Below are positions 25,826-32,996 of a DNA stretch of 33,133 nucleotides, piece after piece. The stretch covers positions 1 through 33,133 of the forward strand of contig CAINRC010000077.1 in the NCBI GenBank assembly GCA_903852495.1, read 5' to 3'. The DNA is from an uncultured Geobacteraceae bacterium. Its GTDB lineage: Bacteria; Desulfobacterota; Desulfuromonadia; Geobacterales; Pseudopelobacteraceae. Position 1 is the first letter of the stretch. Each line of letters opens with the position of its first letter. The translations under genes and the position numbers were made by a program. The notes under the pieces were generated by a model. It saw only the letters and a list, made by a program, of their open reading frames with translations. It had not been told where the DNA came from and ran no database searches.

Positions 25826-26434
25826 CTACTCGCGGTAAACGGTGTTATTACGCTGTACTACCTTGATATCACCGACAGACATGTCATATACCCAGCCGTG
25901 CAGAGAGAGTCGTTTGGAATTCATGGCCGTACGGACAAACGGGTACTCCTTGAGATGCTCCAGCTGCAAACGGACATTTTCCTCGACAATCAGGTTCATG
26001 CGCTGTTCCGGCGGGATATCCATATGCAGCCCTTTGAGCTTGTCGTCCACCCGTTCCCGCGCTTTGTAGGCATTGTTCAGCCAGATCGGAATATAGCGGT
26101 CATCCTCGTTTTCCTCATCAAGCGCCGCGATGCCGCCGCAGCCGTAATGACCGCAGATGATGATATCCGGAATTTCCAGATGATTGATGGAGAACTCCAG
26201 CACCGCCGAAAGGTTCCAGTCGTTGGTCGCAACAATATTGCCGACGTTGCGGTGGACGAAGATCTCTCCGGGCCGCGTCTGGGTGATCGTATTGACCGGA
26301 ACACGGGAGTCGGAACAGCCGATCCAGAGCACCGTCGGCCGCTGCTGTTTGGCAAGTTCCTCAAAATAGTCGCGCTCCCGGTCGAACACATCGGAGACAA
26401 AGCGCTTGTTGCCGTCAAGAAGCATTGTGATCAT
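25826..26434 (-). CDS. Beta-class carbonic anhydrase
   Basis: Zinc enzyme interconverting CO2 and bicarbonate, expected in the cytoplasm (no signal peptide). The 202-residue protein has all expected residues: WIGCSDSRVP with zinc ligand C40 and the D42/R44 pair, FVHRNVGN, and HYGCGG with zinc ligands H96 and C99. Length is typical of the bacterial Can type. The start is the ATG at 26434, with GGAGGG six bases upstream; an in-frame ATG at 26488 lies inside the neighbouring antiporter gene. It follows that antiporter by 25 bases and precedes the second one, on the same strand. This placement inside a complex I-like cluster is unusual and suggests a functional tie. Confidence 0.96.
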   Translation of the reverse strand: MITMLLDGNKRFVSDVFDRERDYFEELAKQQRPTVLWIGCSDSRVPVNTITQTRPGEIFVHRNVGNIVATNDWNLSAVLEFSINHLEIPDIIICGHYGCGGIAALDEENEDDRYIPIWLNNAYKARERVDDKLKGLHMDIPPEQRMNLIVEENVRLQLEHLKEYPFVRTAMNSKRLSLHGWVYDMSVGDIKVVQRNNTVYRE

Positions 26435-26459
26435 GGTAATCCCTCCGGGGCGGTCTCCG

Positions 26460-28469
26460 CTAGAAATAGCTGACGGCCAGCAGCACAATCAAGGTGACAA
26501 GTGAATACAGAACATACTGCTGCAGAATACCGCTCTGCAGTCTGCGAATACCGGAAGTCCGCTGGTACAGATCCTTCAGCACCGGAATATACACCAGCTC
26601 CAGCACCGCCTCCGGCACATGACTGGCAAAGCCGGTTTTCCCGGGGAAAAGCCCGGCGATTCTGCCCGGCTGATGACTCTCCGGCCTGAGGGCAAAGGCG
26701 AAAAGTGAGGTGAGCATTCCGGCAAAAGAGGAGGCGCTGTACTGCATCCGGGGGGCGGGACGCTGATAGCCGCATCCCCAGGTGACGGTTTCCCCCTGCG
26801 GCTTCCGCTGGAGAATACGGCGATACCACAGGGCAAGAAGGGCTATGATGACAATCAGCAGCAGACCGGTGCACGATATCATGGCCGTTGGCACGAGTTT
26901 CTGGAGGGCGGTTCCCGCCGCACCGGCCGACGACGGAAGCACCGTCAGACTGACGGTCTGCAGCACTCCGGCGACAGCTCCGGGGGCCAGACCGATGGCA
27001 ACGCACATCCCGCCCAGCAGCAGCATCGGCAGCAGCATCTGCCAGTCCGCTTCATGACCAGCAGCGTGCTGTTCAGAACGGGGAGCGCCCAGAAAGACGA
27101 CGCCATATACCTTCACAAAACAGGCCACCGCCAGGCCGCCCACCAGCGCCAGGGCCGGAGCGGCCAGAGACACGGCAACCGCTGCACCGCCATCTCCCTG
27201 CATCCCCTGGAAAAAACCGAGGTAGATCATCAGTTCGCTGACAAAGCCATTGAGCGGCGGCAGACCGCAGATCGCCACCGAACCGACACCGAACAGCAGG
27301 GCCGTGTAGGGAAGACGCCGCGCCGCGCCCCCCATCAGATCAATCTCACGGGTGCCGGTAGCGTGGATAAGCGAACCGGCTCCCAGAAAGAGCAGCGCCT
27401 TGAATACCGCATGGTTAAGCACATGCAGCAGCGCACCGCCCATACCAAGCAGCATCATGGCCGGCGAACCGACCTTCTGCCCGACCAGGGCAACACCGAG
27501 CCCCATGAAGATAATGCCGATGTTTTCAATGCTGTGATATGCCAGCAGCCGCTTCAGGTCGTGCTGGCCGATGGCGAAGGCGACGCCGATCACCCCGGAA
27601 ACGATGCCGAGAACCAGTACGCAGCAGCCCCACCAGAGCGGTATGCCATGGAAAAAGGAAAGTGTTCTGATCAGCCCGTACACCCCGACCTTGAGGATAA
27701 CTCCGGACATGGCGGCAGAAACATGGCTCGGGGCGTTGGCGTGCGCCGACGGGAGCCAGATATGAAACGGCATGATGCCGGCCTTCAGGCCGAAGGCAAA
27801 CAGGGCGGTGAGAAAAACAGCCTCCGCCACCCCGGTTGACGCAGCGAGGGAAGCGGGTGACGGAAATAACCAGGAACCGCACAACAGGTTCAGCAGCGGG
27901 AAAAGGGCAAACAGGCCGAGCGTCCCGGTGTGGGTCGTGATCATGTACAGCACGCCGGCTTTCTTGACCTCCGGTTTTTCATCTTCCGTGGAAACGAGGA
28001 AATAGGCGGACAGCGCCATGATTTCCCAGGCGAACAGGAAGCTGATACCGTCCCGGGCCAGCACCACTCCGCTCATACTGGCGGTCATGAGGCCGAAGAA
28101 AAAGGTCATCGTGCGAACGGTACCGGGGTGGTCGTTGGCGTTCCAGTAGGAGCGCGCATACAGAGCGGCACAGCCGGGAATGAGGAAGATGGGGATGAGA
28201 AACCAGGCCGACAGGGAATCGAGGCCGAAGTTGACCGGACCGAAGGGGAGCGTCCAGGCCAGCTCAAACAGAATGGAGTGGCCGGAAAGGAGAGTGATAA
28301 TAGAGCCGGTCAGGCCGAGGCATGACGCAGCGAGCATAAGAACGATGGACAGCAGCTGCAGCGCAGAAGCCCCCAGAGAACGGAGGAACAGCAACGGGAC
28401 GCCGGAAAGCGCAGCCAGCAGCGTGGCGGTAAGAATCAGGGTACTCGGGGCGAACAACTCCTGAGCCAT
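26460..28469 (-). CDS. HyfB/NuoL-like antiporter subunit, copy 2 (promoter-proximal)
   Basis: Second large ion-translocating subunit, 669 residues, with about 16 predicted helices. It shares with copy 1 the segments WEIMALSAYFLVS, GLKAGIMPFHIWLPSAHANA, the DLKRLLAYHSIENIGII helix, GSVAICGLPPLNGFVSE and the tail TVTWGCGYQRPAPRMQYSAS, with the Glu, Lys and His thought to carry ions. AGGAGGT lies 8 bases before the ATG. It begins 7 bases after the PTS-IIA-like gene and ends 25 bases before the carbonic anhydrase. Having two full HyfB copies gives the complex three antiporter-like subunits with the HyfF-like one, as in complex I. Confidence 0.94.
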   Translation of the reverse strand: MAQELFAPSTLILTATLLAALSGVPLLFLRSLGASALQLLSIVLMLAASCLGLTGSIITLLSGHSILFELAWTLPFGPVNFGLDSLSAWFLIPIFLIPGCAALYARSYWNANDHPGTVRTMTFFFGLMTASMSGVVLARDGISFLFAWEIMALSAYFLVSTEDEKPEVKKAGVLYMITTHTGTLGLFALFPLLNLLCGSWLFPSPASLAASTGVAEAVFLTALFAFGLKAGIMPFHIWLPSAHANAPSHVSAAMSGVILKVGVYGLIRTLSFFHGIPLWWGCCVLVLGIVSGVIGVAFAIGQHDLKRLLAYHSIENIGIIFMGLGVALVGQKVGSPAMMLLGMGGALLHVLNHAVFKALLFLGAGSLIHATGTREIDLMGGAARRLPYTALLFGVGSVAICGLPPLNGFVSELMIYLGFFQGMQGDGGAAVAVSLAAPALALVGGLAVACFVKVYGVVFLGAPRSEQHAAGHEADWQMLLPMLLLGGMCVAIGLAPGAVAGVLQTVSLTVLPSSAGAAGTALQKLVPTAMISCTGLLLIVIIALLALWYRRILQRKPQGETVTWGCGYQRPAPRMQYSASSFAGMLTSLFAFALRPESHQPGRIAGLFPGKTGFASHVPEAVLELVYIPVLKDLYQRTSGIRRLQSGILQQYVLYSLVTLIVLLAVSYF

Positions 28470-28476
28470 GAAGCGG

Positions 28477-29154
28477 CTACCTCCTGATAACAGGTTCCTC
28501 CAGCGTGCGAATCGCAGCCATTATCTCGGCTTCGGTGCCGGGGCGATGGAGCAGTTCCTGGAAAGGCTGGTCATGCAGCAGAAATGCAAGTTTTGCCAAC
28601 AGATGGAGATGCGCCTTCACATTGGGGGTTACGAGCGTAAAAAGTATCGTGACCGGTTGACCGTCTACGGCTTCAAAATCAATCGGGTTCTTGAGGAAAC
28701 AGAGGCTGATGGCCGATGCCCCCGCCTGCCCGAGGATCGGACTGCGGACATGGGGAATGGCAATACCGTTACCAAGAGCTGTTGAGCCGAGGGCTTCCCG
28801 GGCCAGCAGAGTCTGCAGCAGGAATTCCTGATCCAGGCCGTTGGGAAGTTTAAGCAGGGACACAACCTCCCGCAGTGCCGATTCCGGAGTGTCGCCCGGC
28901 AGATCATAAAAAATACCGCCATACTGAAGAGCCTCTGAAACTGACGACAGATGGCTCGGTTCATTTTCAGCGGCAAAAAGATCCGCCGGGATCATAATCC
29001 CCTGGCTGGTGGCCCATTCCAGAAGATCAACCCGGTTGATACGATAGCGGTCATCATGCTTGTGGGCAGGAAGCCCCTTGCTTTTGATCCAGCTTAACAC
29101 AGTTTTTTCATCGACGCCCATGGCGGCGGCAAGATCAACAACCTTTAAAAACAT
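28477..29154 (-). CDS. DNA-binding (excisionase/MerR-like) domain fused to a PTS EIIA (PtsN-like) domain
   Basis: Probable regulator, 225 residues. Residues 1-55 form a small helix-turn-helix domain like those of excisionases: KVVDLAAAMGVDEKTVLSWI, then RYRINRVDLLEW. Residues 75-225 are an EIIA domain of the fructose/nitrogen type; the phosphorylated histidine is in GIAIPHVRSP (H135). No EIIB, EIIC or sugar-specific gene is nearby, so a regulatory rather than transport role is likely, as for PtsN. The start at 29154 is chosen because GGAG lies 9 bases upstream and the HTH begins there; the frame is open to 29223. It is the first gene of the cluster, 7 bases from the first antiporter gene. Confidence 0.88.
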   Translation of the reverse strand: MFLKVVDLAAAMGVDEKTVLSWIKSKGLPAHKHDDRYRINRVDLLEWATSQGIMIPADLFAAENEPSHLSSVSEALQYGGIFYDLPGDTPESALREVVSLLKLPNGLDQEFLLQTLLAREALGSTALGNGIAIPHVRSPILGQAGASAISLCFLKNPIDFEAVDGQPVTILFTLVTPNVKAHLHLLAKLAFLLHDQPFQELLHRPGTEAEIMAAIRTLEEPVIRR

Positions 29155-29219
29155 TGCAGGACTCTCCGGAAAATCAACATTCCACGCAAGTGCCGGTAAT
29201 TCTGGCTGACGTGCGAAAA

Positions 29220-29248
29220 ACAATATGTTATTACCAATAAAACGTCAA
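29220..29248 (-). promoter_or_regulatory. Promoter of the Ehr/carbonic anhydrase cluster
   Basis: Read on the minus strand: TTGACG, a 17-base spacer, then TATTGT, about 65 bases upstream of the first gene. The perfect palindrome AATTGCAATT (29247-29256) overlaps the outer edge of the -35 and is a possible operator. The leader between promoter and start holds no obvious riboswitch. Confidence 0.6.
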
Positions 29249-29300
29249 TTGCAATTTCTTCCGGCAAAACGGCGTACAACACGCCTGTGAGGCACATTTA

Positions 29301-30191
29301 ATGGACCACGAACTGACCGCACAACTCAAACAGGTACTCACGTCACTCCAGCTGCTGCTGCCGAAACCGGTGGCCGGGATCGACTGGGCGGTCTGTCACG
29401 CCGCCAACTGGCGACGCCACTCCTTCAGCGGCTATCTGGAACCGGTGGAAAGTATAGAGCAAATAAGGCTTGATGACCTGCTCGGCATCGAAGAGCAGAA
29501 ACGGGTGGTTGAGGAAAACACCCGGCAGTTTCTGGCCGGCTATCCGGCCAACAATACCCTGCTCTGGGGTACGCGCGGCACCGGCAAGTCATCGCTGATC
29601 CGGGCGGTACTCAACAATTACGCCGGCGAAGGGCTGCGCATTGTCCAGGTTGACAAAACCGATCTCATCCATCTGCCGGACATCGTAGACAGCATCAAAC
29701 GTCTGCCGTACCGTTTTATCATTTTTTCCGACGATGTATCCTTTGAAGTGGGCGAATCAAGCTATAAAATGCTGAAAAGCGCCCTCGACGGCGCGGTCTA
29801 CGCCCCGCCCGACAACGTTTTGATATATGTCACCTCCAACCGCCGTCACCTGCTGCCCGAATTTGAAACAGACAATCGCGGTGCCATGCTGATAAACAAT
29901 GAAATGCACCATGGCGAAGCGATTGAGGAGAAAATCTCCCTCTCCGGGCGGTTCGGCCTGTGGGTCGGCTTCCACCCGTTCAGTCAGGATCAGTACGTTT
30001 CCGTCACCCGGCAGTGGGTCGGTAAACTGTTTGCGAAACAGGGCTCACCTCTGGTCTGGACCGAGGAAGCACGGGCAGCGGCCATTCAGTGGGGATATGA
30101 CAAAGGGGACAACAGCGGGCGGATCGCCTACCAGTTCGCCTGCCGCTGGGTCGGCATTCAGATGCTGAAGCATCAGGCGGCCCACCAGTGA
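29301..30191 (+). CDS. AAA+ ATPase of the DUF815 family
   Basis: ATP-binding protein of unknown cellular role, 296 residues. Walker A is LLWGTRGTGKSSLIRAVL (GTRGTGKS at 90-97); Walker B is RFIIFSDDVSF (about 138-148). Sensor-like VLIYVTSNRRHLLPEF and the DNRGAMLINNEMHHGEA stretch are typical of DUF815. The N-terminal 60 residues are a helical lead-in. GAGG lies before the ATG at 29301. It is transcribed divergently from the PTS-IIA gene and ends inside the start of the Nudix gene, so it is translationally coupled to it. Confidence 0.9.
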   Translation: MDHELTAQLKQVLTSLQLLLPKPVAGIDWAVCHAANWRRHSFSGYLEPVESIEQIRLDDLLGIEEQKRVVEENTRQFLAGYPANNTLLWGTRGTGKSSLIRAVLNNYAGEGLRIVQVDKTDLIHLPDIVDSIKRLPYRFIIFSDDVSFEVGESSYKMLKSALDGAVYAPPDNVLIYVTSNRRHLLPEFETDNRGAMLINNEMHHGEAIEEKISLSGRFGLWVGFHPFSQDQYVSVTRQWVGKLFAKQGSPLVWTEEARAAAIQWGYDKGDNSGRIAYQFACRWVGIQMLKHQAAHQ

Positions 30192-30604
30192 AGCGCCATT
30201 TTCACGTGGCCTGTGCCATCATTGAACTGGACGGAAAAGTGCTGGCTGCCCAGCGCAGTGCGTCCATGACCCTGCCGCTCAAATGGGAATTTCCGGGCGG
30301 CAAGATTGAGGCGGGCGAATCGCCGGAACAGTGCGTTGTTCGTGAAATATGTGAGGAACTTGGTGTCTCTGTTGCCGTCAAAGCCCCCTTCTCCCCGGCA
30401 ACCCACAGCTATCCGGACTTTACCGTTACCCTGTATCCGTTTACCTGCCGCCTGACAGGCGGCCTGGTCACCGCCTACGAACACCACGCCCTGCAGTGGA
30501 TAGAACCGGTCCGGATGAAAGAGCTGGACTGGGCGGCAGCTGATCTGCCGGTGCTCGGCGAGTATCTTGCCACAGCCCTGGCCGGGGAGACCTCCACCGC
30601 ATGA
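30188..30604 (+). CDS. MutT-type Nudix hydrolase
   Basis: Hydrolyses nucleoside diphosphate derivatives, most likely oxidised or modified (d)NTPs such as 8-oxo-dGTP. The 138-residue protein is close to MutT length. The full Nudix box runs from G38 to V60 and fits Gx5Ex7REUxEExGU, with E44 and REICEELG. WEFPGGK just before it is the MutT-typical lead. It starts at a GTG whose last two bases are the start of the DUF815 stop codon (GTGA overlap), and its own stop overlaps the next ATG. The exact substrate cannot be told from sequence; NudG-like action is an alternative. Confidence 0.92.
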   Translation: MKRHFHVACAIIELDGKVLAAQRSASMTLPLKWEFPGGKIEAGESPEQCVVREICEELGVSVAVKAPFSPATHSYPDFTVTLYPFTCRLTGGLVTAYEHHALQWIEPVRMKELDWAAADLPVLGEYLATALAGETSTA

Positions 30605-31512
30605 CCACCCCCGCATCTCCCCCTGTAAACCGGGTCTATTTTTTTCTCGTCCTCACTACCCTTCTCTGGGGCGGGAGCTTCCTGTTCACCAAAATCGGAG
30701 TATCGGCAATTCCGCCGCAGCTGTTTGTTCTGACCAGATTCACGCTGGCCACGACCATCATGCTGCTGGTCTGTTCCACCCGCCTGAAAAATATGAATAC
30801 CGGCATCCTCACCCGGGGGATGATTGTCGGCATCGCCCTTGGCCTCACCAATATGAGCTTTGTGTTCGGGATTCAGGGAACAAGCATCTCAAGGGCCGGC
30901 ATCCTTAACAACCTCTTCGTGCTGTTCATCCCGGTCATCACAAAGATCGTCTGGCGCGACCGCATCGGGCTGGTCAACGTCGCCGGCATCGTCCTGGCTG
31001 TAGCCGGAATAGCCCTGCTGGCAACAAGCGGCGGCAGCGGATTCAATCACGGTGACCTGCTCTCCACATTCTGCGCATTCATGATCGCCTGCCACATCAT
31101 CTCCGTTTCCAAAGTCCTGAAAAACGATGATGTGTACCTCATTTCCCTTGTCCAGTTCGCCACCGTCACCCTCATCGCCGGTGCCGCCACGCTGCTGTTC
31201 CCGCTCCCCGCGTTCACTATTCCCCGCTCCGCAGTCATGTCGGTTATCTACTGCGCAATTTTTCCGACGGTGATCTGTTTCACGCTCCAGAACTTTTACC
31301 AGCGCTACGTCACCCCCACCCGTGCCGGGCTGGTGTACACCCTTGACCCGGTCTGGAGCCTCATCGCCGGCTTCTTCTTTCTGGGGGAACGGCTGAACGG
31401 CCGTGAATGGATCGGCTGCGGCATCATCTTCATGGCCGCGCTTCTGCCGCTGCTGTACCGTCTCAGCGCGGAAAGCCGCTTGATCAGCACCTATCTCAAG
31501 CGGAAGGCATAA
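30601..31512 (+). CDS. EamA/DMT-family membrane transporter
   Basis: Inner-membrane exporter of the drug/metabolite transporter superfamily, 303 residues, substrate unknown. Two EamA repeats of about 5 helices each are visible. The first opens with TTLLWGGSFLFTKIGVSAIP, a typical repeat start; the second ends with PVWSLIAGFFFLGERLNGREW, the conserved last-helix motif. The start overlaps the Nudix stop (ATGA), so it belongs to the same transcript as the DUF815 and Nudix genes. Confidence 0.92.
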   Translation: MTTPASPPVNRVYFFLVLTTLLWGGSFLFTKIGVSAIPPQLFVLTRFTLATTIMLLVCSTRLKNMNTGILTRGMIVGIALGLTNMSFVFGIQGTSISRAGILNNLFVLFIPVITKIVWRDRIGLVNVAGIVLAVAGIALLATSGGSGFNHGDLLSTFCAFMIACHIISVSKVLKNDDVYLISLVQFATVTLIAGAATLLFPLPAFTIPRSAVMSVIYCAIFPTVICFTLQNFYQRYVTPTRAGLVYTLDPVWSLIAGFFFLGERLNGREWIGCGIIFMAALLPLLYRLSAESRLISTYLKRKA

Positions 31513-31560
31513 TCCGGAGCGGCTTTTCCGGAATTCATACCATTGTCGGAGACTACCCCT

Positions 31561-32256
31561 GTGGAACCTTCACCCATAATCGAAAAAATCAAGAAGCTGC
31601 TGGCGTTGGCCGACTCCAGCAATGAGCATGAAGCCGCCCTGGCCGCCGGTCACGCCCAGCGGCTGCTGGCAGAGCACAACCTTGCCATGGCCGACATCGA
31701 AGCGTCCCACCGGCCGGACAAGGCTGACACGGTGGAAACAGCCGTAGCCAAAACCCTGCCGAAATGGCTGCGCCACCTGAGCGCCGGGGTCAGCAGCGCC
31801 TTCGATTGCCAGGCTATTCACCACCCCGCCACCGGCAAAATGACCTTTATCGGCGTAGGTGCCGACGTTCAGATCGCGGCCTATACCTTCACCTATCTGG
31901 ATAGAACCGTCAGAAAACTGTGCGGCACCTATATGAAGCAGTACGACCCGGCCACCACCGCTACCCGCCACCGTGAGCTGGTACGTCACTCCTATTATCT
32001 GGGAGCGGTGTCAACCATTACCACCCGCCTGAGAGAGCAGAAAGTGCAGACGCCGGTCACCACCGGAGCACTGGTTCCGGTGAAGGAAGGGCTGATCAAA
32101 CAGGCCATGAACGAAATCGGGAACATCAGAACCATGCACAGCCGGAGGAGCTACATCAACAGTGATGCCTACAGCAGAGGTCAGGCTGACGGCGGGGAGA
32201 TCGGCATCCACCACGGCATCACCGGCAGCGGATCGCCAAGGAGCATTGGCCGCTGA
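31561..32256 (+). CDS. DUF2786 domain protein
   Basis: Protein of unknown function, 231 residues. The N-terminal 40 residues, IIEKIKKLLALADSSNEHEA and AHAQRLLAEHNLAMADIE after it, are the DUF2786 signature. The rest resembles the domain usually found behind it, with TFIGVGADVQIAAYTFTYL and a Lys/Arg-rich region. Such proteins are frequent in phages and mobile regions. I choose the GTG at 31561, with GGAG nine bases upstream; a TTG at 31543 in the same frame lacks a good site. It lies 48 bases after the transporter. The C-terminal tail is Gly/Ser-rich. Confidence 0.82.
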   Translation: MEPSPIIEKIKKLLALADSSNEHEAALAAGHAQRLLAEHNLAMADIEASHRPDKADTVETAVAKTLPKWLRHLSAGVSSAFDCQAIHHPATGKMTFIGVGADVQIAAYTFTYLDRTVRKLCGTYMKQYDPATTATRHRELVRHSYYLGAVSTITTRLREQKVQTPVTTGALVPVKEGLIKQAMNEIGNIRTMHSRRSYINSDAYSRGQADGGEIGIHHGITGSGSPRSIGR

Positions 32257-32298
32257 CACCGGTGAAACAATGAGTCAACCGATCTGAACACCGGTGTT
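32257..32298. repeat. Two CACCGGTG palindromes upstream of tRNA-Ser
   Basis: CACCGGTG at 32257-32264 and, in the 12-base perfect palindrome AACACCGGTGTT, at 32287-32298. Their centres are 32 bases apart, about three helical turns. The second overlaps the tRNA promoter -35 by two bases. A regulator-binding role is possible; chance is not excluded. Confidence 0.5.
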
Positions 32299-32325
32299 GA
32301 AATAGTGGACGAAATAGGATATACA
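32297..32325 (+). promoter_or_regulatory. Promoter of tRNA-Ser
   Basis: TTGAAA, a 17-base spacer, then TATACA. The transcript would begin a few bases before the mature tRNA 5' end at 32340. Confidence 0.7.
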
Positions 32326-32339
32326 AACTGCTCGCTAAC

Positions 32340-32427
32340 GGAGAGGTGTCCGAGTGGTCGATGGTGCCTGACTCGAAATCAGGTGTACGGCAACGTACCT
32401 AGGGTTCGAATCCCTACCTCTCCGCCA
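32340..32427 (+). tRNA. tRNA-Ser (anticodon CGA)
   Basis: Class II tRNA of 88 bases with encoded CCA. The acceptor stem GGAGAGG pairs with CCTCTCC, followed by the G discriminator and CCA (32425-32427). The anticodon stem CCTGA/TCAGG encloses the loop CTCGAAA, giving anticodon CGA at 32374-32376, which reads UCG. A long variable arm with stem GTACG/CGTAC and the T loop GGTTCGAATCC are visible, as expected for serine. It has its own promoter and terminator. Confidence 0.97.
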
Positions 32428-32440
32428 CAAAAAAAACAAT

Positions 32441-32476
32441 GGGTTACAGCCGGAACGCTGTAACCCTTCTTGTTTT
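32441..32476 (+). terminator. Intrinsic terminator after tRNA-Ser
   Basis: A perfect 10-bp stem, GGGTTACAGC and GCTGTAACCC, with a 6-base loop, followed by TTCTTGTTTT. It begins 14 bases past the CCA end. Confidence 0.92.
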
Positions 32477-32518
32477 AAAACTGAAAAATGTGAACGTAGC
32501 AACCAAAAGGAGAAACCA

Positions 32519-32968
32519 TTGGCAAAAGTAACTGAAAAATCGCTAAAAGCCCGCTGTACCGAGTTAAACATGGGACCGCTGCGCGGCACAACCTTCGGCA
32601 TCAACTTTGAGCGCACCGGAAATGGCTACACCGTCGAGTTAAAATACCGGGATGCTACCCCGCCGAAAATCCTGGCTGTCGATGTAACCGCTGCTGAAGC
32701 TGCCGCAACTGTCGAAGGTGCGGCAGCCGGTGCCGCTGCAGTTCAAGTCGCAGGTTTGGATAAGCCCGAATTTGTCACCAGGGATACATTCATCCGTCAG
32801 GCTGGTGAAAGATGCCCGAAGTGTGCAACCAAGGACATCTCTCCCGGTCATTTGTCGGCATTGAAGGGTACGATGACACAGCAGTGTTTATGCCAACGGT
32901 GCGGCTTGTCATGGAACAGCATCTATCGCCTCGACGATTACGAAGCTGCAGTTGCTGTGGAGGTATGA
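32519..32968 (+). CDS. Hypothetical protein with C-terminal zinc-ribbon-like cysteines
   Basis: I do not recognise this 149-residue protein. It starts at a TTG with AAAGGAG seven bases upstream. The N-terminal half is mixed and basic. A middle stretch rich in Ala and Val (VTAAEAAATVEGAAAGAAAV) follows. The C-terminal third has two CxxC pairs, CPKC and CQRC, about 25 residues apart, which suggests a zinc ribbon. The end CGLSWNSIYRLDDYE is like small zinc-ribbon proteins of phages and islands, but that is a weak likeness. It lies just beyond a tRNA gene, a common insertion point for mobile DNA. Confidence 0.7.
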   Translation: MAKVTEKSLKARCTELNMGPLRGTTFGINFERTGNGYTVELKYRDATPPKILAVDVTAAEAAATVEGAAAGAAAVQVAGLDKPEFVTRDTFIRQAGERCPKCATKDISPGHLSALKGTMTQQCLCQRCGLSWNSIYRLDDYEAAVAVEV

Positions 32969-32996
32969 AGTATAATACGGAATCAGAAAACGTTTA

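Noticed and set aside
19137-28469. Calling the cluster a hydrogen-evolving hydrogenase 4 or an Ech hydrogenase
   Set aside because: The large subunit lacks all four Ni-binding cysteines and a cleavable C-terminal tail, and no hydrogenase maturation genes are present.
25826-28469. A DabAB or MpsAB bicarbonate pump
   Set aside because: The CA is a canonical 202-residue beta-class enzyme, not a DUF2309 protein, and the NuoL-like genes carry the HyfB tail and belong with a redox complex.
31513-31542. Terminator after the EamA gene
   Set aside because: TCCGGA is repeated and could form a 6-bp stem, but no T tract follows it.
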